A stretch of DNA of 64,000 nt, taken from positions 310,001 to 374,000 of the forward strand of contig NC_079241.1 of the NCBI RefSeq assembly GCF_028009165.1. Reading direction: 5' to 3'. The notes beneath the pieces are model-generated. The model had not been told where the DNA came from and did no database searches. It worked only from the letters and a program-made list of their open reading frames with translations. The DNA comes from Akanthomyces muscarius. Its lineage: Eukaryota > Ascomycota > Sordariomycetes > Hypocreales > Cordycipitaceae. This document shows positions 20,143-32,941 of the stretch, in pieces (within the stretch, counting starts at the first letter, position 1; every line of letters begins with the position of its first letter). Made by a program: the position numbers and the translations under genes.

Positions 20143-21214
20143 TTATTGGACATTGTCTCTGTTCTTGATGAGATTGGTGGCGAAATCCAGGCCGGCCTCT
20201 TCTCTGAGCACGCCATACATGGAAGAAGAGTCCAGCGGCCTGTCCCTCGTCCTCGCTTCGTTGAGGTGCCTGATAGCTACCTCACCCACGTGCAGCCTCA
20301 CACCCGTCGCAGAGGCAGCACTAATTCCATGCCCGACGTCTTTGATTGCGAGATTGAGATCTGACCATGGCCTCTCCCCTGGTGGGGGCATGTACGCCCC
20401 AGTCGTGAGGCGGCGGGACATGGAGTATGCCAGAGGGCCGTATTGCTGCTCCAGCAGCGCCTCCATGGCTTCATTTCCGAGACCAGTCTTTTCGGCAAAA
20501 ACATGAGCCTCGGCAACTACTTCCATCATACCTGCTGTCACAAAATTGCTAGGCAAAGTCAGAACGAGGACGACTTGGCTCTGGAAAAAATAAACCTCCG
20601 CTCACCCGGCTGTCTTCAGGAGGCTGGACTTGGTCACATCTTCGCCCAGACGAATGGCACTTCGAGCCATGACACCAACAAGAAACGGTTCAAGAGCCTG
20701 TACCGCATCATCAGGGCCAGCGAGAATGAAGAGCAACTGCCCCTCGGCGGCCACAGGACTAGCGCCGAAGACAGGCGCAGCAACGAATTTGGCGCCGACA
20801 TTGGTCAGACGCTGATGCGCCGCGGCCGTAGTGTCTGGGTGGACAGTGGACGTGTCGACGACGATTTTGCCGGACATGTCCGCCGCGCACCCAGGACCAG
20901 ACAGAGAACTGATCACTGAGTCGAGGGCACTGTCGTCGCTGAGGGACAGGAAGATGATGTCTGCGTTGCTGGCAAGATCGGCCACAGAAGCAGACGGATT
21001 GGCCCCCAAATCTTGCAGAGCGTCGCCGCGTGACATGGTGCGGTTGTGGTAGACGAGGCTGGGCGAAGATGTTTTGCTGAGGTGCTTTTGGAGATTTGTA
21101 GCCATGGCCATGCCCATTGACCCAAGGCCTGGGCTTTTGTCAGTCTCGGCTCAAGGCGCTGATTGATCCATATTCACCTATCCAACCCAGGCGAAGTCGG
21201 TTCGGGGATGTCAT
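20143..21214 (-). CDS. Beta-hydroxyacid dehydrogenase (3-hydroxyisobutyrate / 6-phosphogluconate dehydrogenase family)
   Basis: Three exons: 21214-21178 (37 nt), 21128-20606 and 20548-20143, giving 321 residues. Exon 1 is tiny but supplies the first strand, and splicing creates GWIGLGSMGMAMA at residues 10-22, the dinucleotide-binding motif. DTSTVHPDT is the family signature loop. The sequence LLKTAGNFVTAG places the catalytic Lys at 184, and IKDVGHG supplies the second conserved Lys (256). The family oxidises 3-hydroxy acids such as 3-hydroxyisobutyrate with NAD(P); many fungal copies have unknown substrates. No clear mitochondrial presequence is seen, so a cytosolic role is more likely than valine breakdown in mitochondria. 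Confidence 0.88.
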
Positions 21215-22459
21215 TCTTATACGGGAGCGATCTGGCCGTGATCTCGTGGAGTGAGGAAACGAGTGTTGGTGAACCTGGATGCGATGCAGAAGCAACCACG
21301 TCACCAGCCGTTGACTATTGAAGACGATGGCGTGCAGACCCGGGCAATCCCCACATAGCCTTCAAGGATGTAAGCTAGTAAGCTTTAAGAAGGGAATATT
21401 CACATATGGAGGAGTAATTAATATAATACCCATTAGTTTCTAAGTAATTATGGTCAAGTACACACCTACATGCGAGTATTGCTCATTGATAGTTTGCAGC
21501 TCTGTAGTGGTAGGTTTACAGCTTGTTACCACGCAACCGAGACGCACGCGCACTGCCGCATGATACAAATGTTCCTCCATGACACGGTGCGGAGTGTGTT
21601 GCCCGAGGGCCCGATGGCTATGCCAGTGAGACGGATTTTAAGCTGACGGTGTCTTTAAGAGGCGGCTTCAAGTGCGTAGGCCATCGGCGACGGGGGAATG
21701 CTCTCAGCGTGCCAAATTGGCATTTCGTTGCGTAGCGTTTTACAGCAGGCCGTCACGAGCAGACTTCACCACCCAGCGACGTATTTTACCACAGAATGGT
21801 AAGCCGCGGATAGCGGCGTCGATATGGCCGCCGATTTTTTATGACGCTCTATTTTTCCCGCTCGAAATAATCTCTGCGTGGGACGCATGAAAGTGGACGT
21901 CTATGTAGAAGCCTATGTGTGTGACCCAAGACAACAACACTCCCGGTAGCGGCGGTGGCGTCGGCGTTCACTAACCTCGCGGAGAGGATATTGAAGGAAA
22001 GAAATGACGGAAAGGATTCATAGTGAGCAATCAGGCAATAGCAAGAAAGTCATATCTACGTCCAGCTCAGCCGGTAGAGCGGGCTGTCACTATTGATCGG
22101 AGCCTGTGTAGCAAGCAGGCTAGTCACTTCCTGTTGATTATGACACCATTGAGCCATCTGCGGCAGCCCTCATATTTTGGCTGAATGAAACAAGCCACTC
22201 GGTTTGCCTTTTCAAGAAGAAAAAAGGCCGAATCATCCTTTACCTATAAAATTCCGTCGCTTCCTGGCCCACCCCAGTAACGCATGTCTTGACAAGATGA
22301 AAAAGGTGAGATGACTTCGGCGCGAAGTGATGGAGGCGCGATAAGGTGGAGCACGTGACCCACTATGATCTTGCCATGACAGAATACACATCGCAGCCGC
22401 GACAAGCACGGCACAAGTCCAACTGTCACGAAGAATTAGAATTGGTCCCTTGAGAAAAA
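21215..22459. other. Divergent promoter region
   Basis: About 1.2 kb between the divergent dehydrogenase and acylphosphatase genes. No gene is supported. At 22066-22090 there is a tRNA A-box-like string (AGCTCAGCCGGTAGAGC) without a matching B box. Confidence 0.5.
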
Positions 22460-22955
22460 ATGACGAGGAGGGTAACTGCAGATCCTCCACGCCAAGATAC
22501 GGGAATATTCCACTGACGCTTGCGCAGGTCTACTTTGCTGCCCACGGTGGCACAGTACAGGGTATGTACCAGTCGCGCCGCTCAACAGCAGCACTGACAG
22601 TGTTCCGCCGCAGGAGTTGGGTTTCGGTACGTTCGTCTTGACTGCGCCTTTGAATAATCCATGCTCATGAAGCATTCCAGGTACTTTACGCGCAAGAGAG
22701 CTCAGGCATATGGCCTCACCGGCTGGTGCCGCAACACGCCCGACAACAAGGTAACCCCCCCCCCAGTGTTACGTCACAAAACGCATGTGCTGACCAGAAA
22801 TGCAGGTCGAGGGTGAAGTGCAAGGCGAAGACGCCTCTGTGGACAAGCTCCTAAAGGACGTCGATCAGGGCCCCAGCGGCGCCACCGTCGTCAAGCTCAC
22901 CCAAGAAGCGCGGGACGTTGTTGTCGACGAGGCAGAGTTCGCCGTACGACACTGA
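22460..22955 (+). CDS. Acylphosphatase, five exons including very short ones
   Basis: Exons are 22460-22471 (12 nt), 22528-22561 (34 nt), 22614-22626 (13 nt), 22681-22750 (70 nt) and 22806-22955, joining to 92 residues, the normal length for the family. The joined protein has the acylphosphatase order: VYFAAHGGTVQGVGFRYF with catalytic Arg20, then GLTGWCRNT with Asn38, the same 18-residue spacing as in known enzymes, and a C-terminal VVKLTQEARD and EFAV strand. The enzyme hydrolyses carboxyl-phosphate bonds such as 1,3-bisphosphoglycerate or acetyl phosphate in the cytosol. Introns are 49-56 nt with ordinary GT-AG signals. The gene converges with Prp16, with 138 bp between the stops. Confidence 0.9.
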
Positions 22956-23093
22956 CTGCAACTTGCAAACACCAACCAATACCCCAAATAGAGGATAAAA
23001 GCAATGAAATTATATCTTATGAGCCCAAGCCTGGAAAACGCCACGACGCTAAATGCTATGGAAAAATCAACACGTCTCTCCAGTGACGACCGT

Positions 23094-26030
23094 CTAGAAG
23101 CCTCGTCCCCTCCGCTTCACCACTGGCTTCTTGACCGCGCCCTGCGTCACAAACTTCTTGCCATCCATGCTGCTCGTCTTCTTCTTGGTCGCGCTCGCGC
23201 GCTCCGCCTCTGCCTGGAGCCTCTCCTCCTCGCGGCGCTTGTCGTCCGCCATTTTCGTCTCAATTTCCATCTTACGATTAAACTCCGTCTCCGTGATTCT
23301 CTTCTCCCGTGCCGAATAACCCTTTTCCTTGACCGAATAAAACACGCCGCCCAGATCCGCCAGCCAGTGCGGGTCGACCGCCGTCACCGTCGACACGTAC
23401 ACCTTCGACGTCAGCACCAGCTCGTGGTACACGACATAGTCGGGCGGGTGGCCCGCGTACAGCGCCGACGTCGGGTGCAGCTGCACAGGCAAGTTGGTGC
23501 GCAGGTTGACGTACTCGCCGGACCCCTTGTACTTGGCCGCCTGGTGGTAGTAGCCGGAGCAGATGCACTTGCGGATCATGTCCCAGTCCATGCCGCAGCT
23601 GACCAGCTGCATCTTTTGCATCCTTGCAATGTCCAGCAGCTGCTCGCGAATCTCTTTTGCGCGGCGCAGCGACTTCGAGTGCAGAAAGTGCTTGATGCAC
23701 CAGCCGTCCGAAAAGCCGTTGGATTTCCACGCCTGGTACACCTGTAGGTACGTCAGGTGGTCCGACTCATGCACCCAAAACTTCTCGCGCTGCGTGTCGG
23801 CCTCGTCTTGGCGCTCCTTGGGGCGGTAAAAGACGTTGGGAACCGACAGCATTGAAACAATGGTAATCATCTCCTCGCTGCAGCCGTACTGCTCCGCCAT
23901 GATGAGCAGCTTAGCCAGCGACGGGTCCATCGGATACGCGCTCATCTTGCGGCCGATTTCTGTCAGCTCGCCGAGGTTGTCGAGCGCGCCGAGCGCCCAG
24001 AGGTCAAACATAGAGGTGGAGATGGTGTCCTGCGGTGGAGGGTCCATAAAGTCAAACTCGAGCAGGTCCTTGACACCGAGCGACTTGAGCATCAGCACTG
24101 TGTTGGCGAGGTTTGTGCGCTGGATTTCGGGAATTGTCTGCATGTAGAGCTCCTCCTTGAACGCCTTTTCGGTAAAGAGCCGGAATGCCTTGCCCGGGCC
24201 GGTACGGCCAGCACGACCGGATCGTTGCGACGCGTTGGCTTGCGAGATGGGGGTGATTTGCAACGTGTCCATGCCCATCTTGGGATTGTATACCTTCATT
24301 TTGCTGTAGCCCGCGTCCACCACGTACTTGATGCCGTCGACGGTCAAACTTGTTTCCGCAATATTGGTTGCAACGACGCATTTGCGCACTCCAGCCTCAG
24401 CACGGTCGAAGATTTTGGACTGCAGATCGGCAGGCATCTGGCTGTAAATGGGTAGAATGCTTAGCTTGGGCGGGTCATTCAGAGCGTCCAATCGCCTCTG
24501 GATCAGTTCGCAAGTAATCTCAATGTCTTCCTGACCAGTCATAAAGACTAAGATGTCGCCGGGGTCCATGGAGACGTGAATAGCGAGAACCTGCTGCACA
24601 GCCTGGTCGACGTAGTCCTCAACTGGCGAGCGGTGGAACATGACATCGACGGGGAATGTGCGTCCGGGAATCGTGAACTCGGGCGCATTGCCAAAGAACT
24701 CAGAGAAGCGTTTGGCATTCATGGTAGCAGATGTGACGATGAGCTTCAAGTCGCGCCGGCGCGACAGAATCTTCTTGAATAGACCAAAAAGAATGTCCGT
24801 ATTGAGAGCACGCTCGTGAGCTTCGTCCATGATGATGCATGAATAGCGGTCCAGATCGGGTTCGGTTAGAGAATGCTGCAGCAGGATACCCTCCGTCATG
24901 TACTTGATTTCGGTGTCCTTGCTAGTGACATCCTCGAAACGAATGGAGTACCCAACAGTGGTTCCCAGTTCAACTTCCATCTCCTCCGCCACACGCTTCG
25001 CAACACTCATGGCTGCAACACGGCGAGGTTGTGTGCACGCAATCATGCCCGTCTTGGCGTAGCCATCATCGTACAGAAACTGCGTCAGCTGTGTCGTCTT
25101 TCCCGAGCCCGTCTCTCCGATAACAATGGTGACTTGGTTTTCGCGAATGACACGCAACAGCTCCTCTCGAACCGCAAAAGCGGGCAAGTATTCACGTTGC
25201 TCTCTTAGCGTCTTGCTTCGACTGAAATCACTCGCGCCTTCAGCCTTTTTCATATGTGAGCTAAATTTGTTGCCCTTGCGGTCGTTGCTCGGGGCATCCG
25301 CCTCTACTGGGGCAGGCAAAGCACTGTCCCCGTCATCTTCTTTGGCGCCCATAATGTTTCCCAGCGCCGTACCAGCCAAGCTCGTCGCCTGCTGAGCTTG
25401 TTTCTGTCGCTCGCGCTGCTGTCTCGCCTCCTTGACCGCCTTGCTGCCCTTTCGACTGAACACAGCCATGTCGCTCTGGTAGTCGCGGACAGCTGGCACT
25501 GGATCGAGCTGCTTGGTAAAGATGGTGCGACCGTCCAGGAACGGCGGCCGCAGCTCGTGGACAAGCAGGTGCACACGAGTCGCCTCTTGGTCGTCAAAGT
25601 CCGAAGCCATGTCGCGGCGCTGCGCGACGCCCGATACCAGCATTCGATTCGTTTCCCAGGCGTCATTCTCCTTGCGCCGTTGTTCCTGTCGCGCATCGTA
25701 TCGGCTGGTCATCTTTTCGGCTCGGGCAGACTCGAGCTGCAGAGCCTCTGCGGTCGAGGTCTCGTACGATGCGAAGGGATTGTGCGTCTCATCGCCAAAG
25801 GCATGCCCGCCAAACTCATCCTGCATGTACCAGTCGCGATCTAGCGCCTTCCAATCTTCGTCAGGCGGTTGCTGCTGGTCCTCCTGCTGGCGAGGTGGCG
25901 TGGGCGCATAGCGAGACTGGGCGCGTGGTGTGGAGCCGCGGGAGTCATTACGAAATCGGCTGTTCGAGTGCGCGCCTTCCAAGCGGCGCCGCTTGGGGTT
26001 ATACCCATCGTATTCTCGCTCTTCTCCCAT
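23094..26030 (-). CDS. prp16: Pre-mRNA splicing DEAH-box helicase Prp16
   Basis: Uninterrupted frame of 978 residues. The N-terminal 280 residues are charged and largely disordered, as in other Prp16 proteins. Motif I GETGSGKT lies at 305-312, DEAH at 402-405, SAT at 434-436, and the motif VI block [12 protein letters not shown] near 640; the helicase-associated and OB-fold region follows to about 930, and a basic tail closes the protein. Prp16 remodels the spliceosome after the first transesterification, moving the branch helix for exon ligation. The sequence of the helicase core, including [19 protein letters not shown], favours Prp16 over Prp2, Prp22 or Prp43. Absence of introns in a gene this long is notable but not rare. 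It shares a 216-bp divergent promoter with the Pwp1 gene. Confidence 0.93.
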   Translation of the reverse strand: MGEEREYDGYNPKRRRLEGAHSNSRFRNDSRGSTPRAQSRYAPTPPRQQEDQQQPPDEDWKALDRDWYMQDEFGGHAFGDETHNPFASYETSTAEALQLESARAEKMTSRYDARQEQRRKENDAWETNRMLVSGVAQRRDMASDFDDQEATRVHLLVHELRPPFLDGRTIFTKQLDPVPAVRDYQSDMAVFSRKGSKAVKEARQQRERQKQAQQATSLAGTALGNIMGAKEDDGDSALPAPVEADAPSNDRKGNKFSSHMKKAEGASDFSRSKTLREQREYLPAFAVREELLRVIRENQVTIVIGETGSGKTTQLTQFLYDDGYAKTGMIACTQPRRVAAMSVAKRVAEEMEVELGTTVGYSIRFEDVTSKDTEIKYMTEGILLQHSLTEPDLDRYSCIIMDEAHERALNTDILFGLFKKILSRRRDLKLIVTSATMNAKRFSEFFGNAPEFTIPGRTFPVDVMFHRSPVEDYVDQAVQQVLAIHVSMDPGDILVFMTGQEDIEITCELIQRRLDALNDPPKLSILPIYSQMPADLQSKIFDRAEAGVRKCVVATNIAETSLTVDGIKYVVDAGYSKMKVYNPKMGMDTLQITPISQANASQRSGRAGRTGPGKAFRLFTEKAFKEELYMQTIPEIQRTNLANTVLMLKSLGVKDLLEFDFMDPPPQDTISTSMFDLWALGALDNLGELTEIGRKMSAYPMDPSLAKLLIMAEQYGCSEEMITIVSMLSVPNVFYRPKERQDEADTQREKFWVHESDHLTYLQVYQAWKSNGFSDGWCIKHFLHSKSLRRAKEIREQLLDIARMQKMQLVSCGMDWDMIRKCICSGYYHQAAKYKGSGEYVNLRTNLPVQLHPTSALYAGHPPDYVVYHELVLTSKVYVSTVTAVDPHWLADLGGVFYSVKEKGYSAREKRITETEFNRKMEIETKMADDKRREEERLQAEAERASATKKKTSSMDGKKFVTQGAVKKPVVKRRGRGF

Positions 26031-26246
26031 TGTGAAACAGCGATTCCTCCCAAGAAGATGGTGTTGATGGAAGCTTCAACGGTGTCGGTCGCGGCGTGAA
26101 GCTCACTCGGCGAAGTTTTGCCGCGTCCACTATCGATAAGTAGCAGCCCCGCTGAAATTTTTAGAAGTCGGACCCCACGTCTGGATTGAAATCTTGGGCT
26201 TCAATTTGCAGAAGACATTTTCTTTCAAGATACCCAATCGCCCAAG
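26031..26246. promoter_or_regulatory. Bidirectional promoter of Prp16 and Pwp1
   Basis: Only 216 bp separate the two start codons, so both genes must share control sequence. No TATA box is evident, which fits housekeeping expression. Pairing of a splicing factor with a ribosome-biogenesis factor suggests growth-linked co-expression (inference). Confidence 0.6.
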
Positions 26247-27955
26247 ATGTCGATGATCACGGCCGCTCAGTGGGTCCCCAGGGGATTCGCCGCGCCATTT
26301 CCTCAAAAATACACACTCGACGAGGCCGAATATGAGAGAATAGCCGAGCTCGCCCAGCTCCAGCTCGACGACGCCGAGGAGGACCTGAAGGAAGCGCAAG
26401 ACGACGAGGGTGATGATGACGCCATGGTCGATGACGCACCCGCCAAGGGTAGCAAGAAAAATTCCAAGTCGGAAACCAAGTATGTACCAGCGATTTCGGT
26501 GTGCGTGACATGCGCTAACTGTGCAGGTATAATGACGACGAGGACCTGAAGGAATACAACCTAGACGACTACGACGATGAGGAGGAAAAGCCTGTCGAGG
26601 AGGTTCAAGGGCTTAGCATGTTTGGCAACATGAAGTCTCTCAGCTACTACGGAGACAACAAAGACGATCCTTATATCACGCTCAAGGACGAGGACGACGA
26701 GGAAAAGGAAGACGTGCAGATTTTGGCCACCGATAACCTGATTCTTTCCGCCAAGGTCGAGGACGAGATGGCGCACCTAGAAGTCTACGTGTACGAAGAT
26801 GCCAGCGACAATCTCTACGTCCACCACGACATCATGCTCCCAGCCATCCCTCTAGCCGTTGAGTGGATCGACATGCGCGTCAGCAACCATGGCACCGAAG
26901 GCAGCGACGCCCGCGGCAACTCGGTGGCCGTCGCGACCATGGATCCCGATATTGAAATTTGGGACCTCGACACTATCGACTGCATGTATCCCAACGCCAT
27001 CTTGGGTCCCAGTGCGGAGTCCAACCCCAGCATCGTTAAGCCCAAGAAGAAGTCCAAGAGCAAGAAGACCAACGACAGCTACCACGTCGACGCAGTCCTG
27101 GCACTGGCCGCCAACCGCAAGCACCGCAACTTGCTCGCGTCTGCCTCGGCCGACAAGACGGTTAAGCTATGGGATCTCAACACGGCCAAGTGCGCCAAAT
27201 CGTACTCACACCACACGGACAAGGTTTGCTCGCTGGCGTGGCACACGGTCGAGCCGACTGTTCTTCTGAGCGGCAGTTATGATCGCACCATTGTCGCTGC
27301 CGACATGCGCGCACCGGACGCCAAGGCGCCTCGCTGGGGTGTTGAGAGCGATGTCGAGAACGTCAAGTGGAACACGCACGACCAAAACTACTTTTTCGTC
27401 TCGACCGAGGGCGGCGCCGTCCATTACTTTGATGTGCGAAATGCGCCCTCAAGCCCTGCCGCCAGCAAGTCTGTGTGGACGCTGCAGGCGCACGACGAAT
27501 CCGTATCGTCATTCGACATCAACCCTATTATCCCTGGCTTCATGGCCACCGGCTCCACCGACAGAACGGTCAAGCTGTGGAACATCCAAGCGAGCGGTCC
27601 CTCGATGGTCGTCTCGCGCAACCTGGATGTTGGCAAGGTCTTTGCGACGACGTTCGCACCCGATGCCGAGGTCGGCTTCCGCCTGGCCGTCGCTGGCAGC
27701 TCAGGCAGCATGCACGTCTGGGACACGAGCACCAACGCCGCCGTCCGCAAGGTCTTTGCCGAGCGTGTGCCTGAGCAGACGGGAGACGTCGAGGACCGCC
27801 TCGTCGGCGTGGACGATGACGAGAGCAGCTCCAGCGAAGAAGAGGACGAGGGTGGTGTTCCCGCCCAGGCCGGGGCCGAAGATGACGAAGACGATGACGA
27901 GGATGAGGATGAAGATGAAGATGATGAGGACGATGAAGATATGGAAGAAGCGTAA
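26247..27955 (+). CDS. pwp1: Periodic tryptophan protein 1 (WD-repeat ribosome biogenesis factor)
   Basis: Two exons, 26247-26479 and 26527-27955, giving 553 residues; the intron (47 nt) uses GTATGT and a GCTAAC branch site. The N-terminal third is acidic and contains the family blocks TAAQWVPRG and LSMFGNMKSLSYYG. WD repeats run from about residue 190 to 480, for example LLASASADKTVKLWDLN, TVLLSGSYDRTIVAADM and FMATGSTDRTVKLWNIQ. The C-terminal 50 residues are a Glu/Asp/Ser tail. In yeast Pwp1 acts in the nucleolus in early 60S assembly around 5.8S/25S rRNA folding, and this length and layout match. Confidence 0.92.
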
Positions 27956-28623
27956 CGCCGCGATATCTAGTGCATGATTTTTCCTTCGGTCATAGGGGTG
28001 TTTGGAACATTAAAAAGTGAATTAGCATTCTGAATAGACGAAACTTGGCTACCTATTGCACGGCTTGACAAGGAAATAATTTAAAAAAAAATTGGTATAT
28101 TATAGACAGGGCTGTTCTGCTGTATCTTGTAATGAGTGCATGTCACCACCGGCTGGTTGAAAATTATGCCAACCGCGTTTGCGCCGATATTGACTGCCCA
28201 ATCTGTTAATGTCAGGCAAGGCAGATTGCTTATGCCAGATCACACGATTATAGCATATAGCGAGAACGCACTTTCGGAAGCCAATTACGTAGCTTGACAT
28301 TCTGAGAGGTTGCGGTGTGCTGATGGCCAACTTACTTCATTCACAAGGCGTACTATCCTGCAGAGGTGGTCGCCTTAGATCAGCAGTCGCCTACATGGTC
28401 GCTAAAGATCCATGTTACGAACTGCGGCACGGTTTGTGCGTGAAATACTCTGGAACGACAGAGCGACTACCACAGCGGCATATATGAGACTGCGAAGCTC
28501 GCTATTGGCTGGCGAGGTTCGCGCATACTGCGCGCAATTGGCGCGTGCTGGCTTCTGGACTTTCATCCTGACCACAAAGTTCACACCGTTTTTCCCTAGT
28601 TTCATGGACACACACATCTAGGT
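27956..28623. other. Region between convergent genes
   Basis: Presumed 3' ends of the Pwp1 and TRP-like genes. Poly-A-like tract at 28080-28090. No gene is supported. Confidence 0.55.
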
Positions 28624-31340
28624 TCAAGGCAATGCACTGCCGTGTCCACGTATATCGGTAGGCACATCATCGCGAGGTGCGTCGCTGTTCTCGGCCTCAA
28701 TGTGGCCCAGGCGAATTCCCTGTGCTTGTGCTTGCGCTCGCGCCTGTGCCTGCTGCATCCTAGCCATTCGCAGCGCTGCATTGCCTGGTCGAACCACCTG
28801 GAACCCTTCTTCTTTCTGTTGAGGCTGTGCCAGCGCAGACGACAACTTTGTCCATGTTGCAGAAAAGACAGAACGCCACGATTGCGGCTTCTTTCCCGCT
28901 GCCGCGCGCACTTCTGTATCCGATCTTGGCAAGGATTCGCATGATGTGTGGCCGACGCTGACGGAGTGCAGGGCATCCTGTGTCGAGTCGTCATTTGCAG
29001 GCGTGCCGTAGAAGAGGTCTGCCTCTCTGAAAGAGTAGTCCACCTGGGGCCGGATCTCGGAGAGTGCATCAAGCCCATGTAATGGTAATTGCGTTAGCAG
29101 CTGTGGCGCGTACAATCGCTGCTCAGACTCTGATGCTGCCGATTGCAAGGGCGAAGGCATTGTGTCGCAGCCGCCTGAGCTCAAACTGGGACTGGCGGAC
29201 GATGAGCTGTGCGGAGCTTCCGGGGTGCTGACTCTGGATCGTGGTCTTCGATAGAAGTCACGTCTTTGGTCAATGTGCTGACCCTCTGGGGTTGTTGATG
29301 GCCCCGCTATGAAATGAGAGTAGCTCTGAGATTGGTAACGAAGGTTGAGAGATTCGCCCGGTGAGGCTCGGCGCGAATGTATTGGAGTCCCGCTTCTGCC
29401 TATGGATGGCTGACATCTCTGTCCTAGTCTCCCATATGTTCTATCACGTATCGCAACAGAGGTACTCAAATCGTCGAGGTTTATGCGCTGCTTGTTTCAG
29501 CAATGACATGAAACAAAGATCCAGAGGGAGCACTTACCGATGGGCTATCGTTTTGTTCGTCGCTGCGCCCCCGCGATGATATTCCGCTCCCGTAGCGAGC
29601 TCTCCTAGTGACAAGGTACAGCCTCCAAGTGGACGTGGCAAGAAAGCCGGGGATAATCACGATACCATGTAAACAAAGTATCACATATCCGATCGACTGT
29701 TTTGGTGCCTCGTCTATGAGAAGCGCCAATGGAATGAGCATAGAAATAGTTATGAGGCGGAATGCACAAAGGAAAACCGTGTGGGAGCGGGAAAACCTGA
29801 AAGGCGCCTTCTTGCTCATGGCCGCATGTACAAGGATAGCAGCCTCGGCGGCGAAAAGTACAATTGTCTGCACATAGCCCCAGCTCTGCAGAGCACCGAC
29901 GGCAATGGCCTGAAGAAGGGGCATAAAGTGAGGTATGTATGATAAGAGAGACTTCAGTGCTCCTCGGATGCTAATTGTTTGCTTAGATGTGTATTGAAAT
30001 TCGTTGGAGAGTTCGGTTGAACGCTGGGAATGGAGGAATGGCCTCGTGATGATGTAATGAACGTAAAGAAGCACCAGTATCGTCAGAGCGACTAAACCGA
30101 CACGGTACTTGGGCAGGTACCCCATCAGCATCAGATCATTGCTCATGTATGCCAGAAGTGGCATGCTGAAGAGTGACAAGCACACTTCTGCACTCATATA
30201 AGCCAATTTTGGAGTGTGCACGCCTCTCGACGACATCTCTGGGTTCCACCTTGATGCGAGCATATGGACAGCGCCAAGAATAGCCAGCAATGCTCCCATG
30301 AGTATGACGAGGTTCAGAAATGCATCAAACATGAAATCCATTATGCGGGGAAATCCAAGCATCCGGACCATGTAATCCATTCCAAACGTCGCATTGCTGA
30401 CGTAGATGCCTTGTTCCACCCCGGGCCATGTAAGGCCTCCATCGTACGGGCCTCTCCAAAACATGAGCGAAGACCAGGCGAGGTTGCTGGCGATCGGCGG
30501 CAGGAAGCCTGGGTATTCGATGGAGAGTGACGACGATAGAAATGCGAATTGGAGATAGCGCAGGTAGACACCTATGTCCATTATGGTGTCCCAGACTGGG
30601 CCTTGGTGGCTGACCAAGGCGGAAGAAAAGTCCACAAAGTGGTCGACTCCTAGTTCGGCGGCATGTGTTTGCCAGGCGGCTGCTCCAACAAGAGCCATGA
30701 CTCCGGCAGGAACCAGATTGAATGCAACAGCGTACGGAGTGCCGATGTATGGTGTAACTTTTGCAGCGGCACAGTCAAGCTCCTGCCCATTTACTTTGCG
30801 GAAGTCGTATTCTGCAGCGAGAGTCTGGAGCTTGTGGCCGTGCTCTAGCTGGTAGTCAACCTGAAAAGTAGAGAAGCGATGCCCCTCTACGTGTCTGTGG
30901 GTGGTATCGTAAGCATCCGCCGTGGTTGGTGACGAGACAAATAGGAAAAAGGACACTAACGGAGTAAGGTCGGGGGTGATTGGCAACGGACATGTGCTCT
31001 TAAGACGCACGATCTGCCCAGTATATTTGCCCAGAACCTTGAGTTGCAGGGAGCGCTCAAGAGCCGTCAGATCCAGCTCATCGCAACCAAACAGTGCCGT
31101 GTCGTGCACCGCCAATATCGACAATGAAAGTTGGGTTGAGCCGTTGACGGTGTCAAGTTGACCGCGCAAGCTGTCGATCCAGAAAGGCGTGGTACCGAAC
31201 GTTACGTGCGTCCAAGAGTGGCCGTCGCATCGGTATTTCCTAATCCAGGCATTTCGCACCCATTGGCCATTTGCCTGACGGGGGAGGCAGAGCAAGAGGC
31301 CGCTCAGCAGCCATAGCCATGACGCTACTCGTAGGAACAT
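28624..31340 (-). CDS. TRP-like ion channel family membrane protein with ML-like domain
   Basis: Two exons, 31340-29538 and 29487-28624, joined by a 50-nt intron (GTAAGT donor, CTGAAAC branch site, AGCAG acceptor), giving 888 residues. Start chosen at ATG 31340, which opens a signal peptide (about residues 1-26); the frame is open 65 codons further upstream, without signal. Residues 27-190 form the luminal ML-like domain, with Cys pairs and several N-glycosylation sites. From about 205 to 580 at least eight hydrophobic segments follow, then a 290-residue cytosolic tail rich in Ser, Pro and Gln. Fungal members of this family act in calcium entry, heme/FAD transport or wall stress; which applies here is unknown. 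The tail is poorly conserved-looking and contains a short QA repeat (AQARAQAQAQG). Confidence 0.85.
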
Positions 31341-32941
31341 GATGCATCTAATACATTTGACGGCATCCCAACAATGAACGGTGATGCTTGGCGCGCCAAT
31401 TGAACGTTGACGAGGATGCAATACGGAGAATTTTCGACAACGGCAGTTGGCGCCGTTGGCGGCCTTGAAGACCCTGACGGGGGGCGCTAATAATAACTGA
31501 CGACGCTGCACAGCCTTGCTTTCCGCTGTGCCCAATGAGTCTCATGAGTGGTCAGTTTGACTTCGAGGTGGGCTGTAAAAGGACAATGTGGGCCGGGAAT
31601 GTGTTTTGGGAATCGTCGAGGGGGTTGAGGTGCAGTATTGACGTTACCAACCTGGATGAAGATACAAATAACTGGGCTTCGTGTTCGGGGCTTCCGGGGA
31701 CTTGCCTACTAGGGGCATGAGAAAACTCAACAAAGATACGAGCATGCGAACCTTCCTGGCCCGGTTTTTTACAGTCAGATACCACTGTGATTTCAGCTAA
31801 CACTCTCGGCGCTCGTTCAGTAACTACTGACTCGTGTACTTCGAGAACCAACACCTCGACGACGTTGTCGCACCGAGTGCTAGGGCGCATGACCAACGGC
31901 CACGGACCCAGAGTTTCGAACCAAAAGAAACAACAGTCATAGTGGCCAGCCAGTATGTGCAGGGGTTGTAAAAAAAAAAGCCGATCGATGTGAGGCAGCA
32001 GTCGCAGCTTGCCGCTGGCATATGGCTCTCATGGCTTACAGCCTTCAGATTTCGCCCACTGCCATGGCTTAATGCATTCAACACAACGACTTCTCGATAG
32101 TGTCGATTTCTGAACCAGCGACAGGATATTCTTGTTCCTGGGCAAGGCTGCTAGAGAAATCCACTCCTTTAGAGCTACCCTGGACAAGAAAGACCTCAAA
32201 GAAACCCAAGCAATGGCACAATAACAATGATCCTCACGGAGTCAGCACACGCAGAGGTGAGTTTAGCCCTGATCAGGGACTGCTGTCAGTCTGACTTGGC
32301 TACTACACAGAAAGGACGCCGTAAAGATGCAATAATTTGTCTAGGAGAAGTATATTGGGGTGGAGCCGTCTCAGAGCAAAAGGCAAATTTCCAAAGCGCT
32401 ATGGTACGCGTTGCTCATTTCCACAAGGTACCACGCTTTGTGGCTCGAGGCTTCAACTAGATGCCTAAGGGAAGCTTTGACATGAATGATCCTTTCATAT
32501 TGTCAGTAGAACCGGCTTCATGCGCCCTGTAATAAACCTCTAGAGCTGTCGAACGCACATGTAAAAAGTAGGTTCGCAGCGCCAATACAAATACAGTAGT
32601 TTATTGCTCGCCCTGTCAGGCCTGTCTAGACCATAACTGGAGGCTGTCAGCGTGGCACCAGTGCTGGGCTAGTTTAGACTTGCGCTGGGACGGTGGTCTC
32701 GGCTCACCTGCCATGTGCCGAGCCCCTGTGGCCAGAGGCTCATCGAGAACCAAGAAGATTCACCTGCATCTGGGACCGGGGCAGAACTCCGCAGCGAGGG
32801 CAAAGCTAATAGAACCTCGAACAAAGCTTCGGTTTCTTCGAAGTTTTATAGTTTGTCAAGTCAGCTGCCAAATCCCGACCGTGACAAAGTTGGTGATAAC
32901 GAGAGCACCGGATCGCTAGGCCCGAACCACTACCCGAACCA
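31341..32941. other. Divergent intergenic region
   Basis: About 1.6 kb between the TRP-like and bZIP genes. Weak frames exist on both strands. At 32227-32460 a short frame could splice (GTGAGT at about 32256 to CACAG at 32310), but it encodes no known domain and is not proposed as a gene. Confidence 0.45.

Noticed and set aside
22060..22140. A-box-like tRNA string (AGCTCAGCCGGTAGAGC)
   Set aside because: No B box and no acceptor stem pairing could be found; likely chance or a very old relic.
23004..23747. 247-codon plus-strand frame
   Set aside because: Antisense to the C-terminal part of Prp16; rich in His/Arg/Leu as expected for a shadow.
32227..32460. Possible two-exon small gene
   Set aside because: Splice-like sites exist but the peptide has no recognisable features and is very short.
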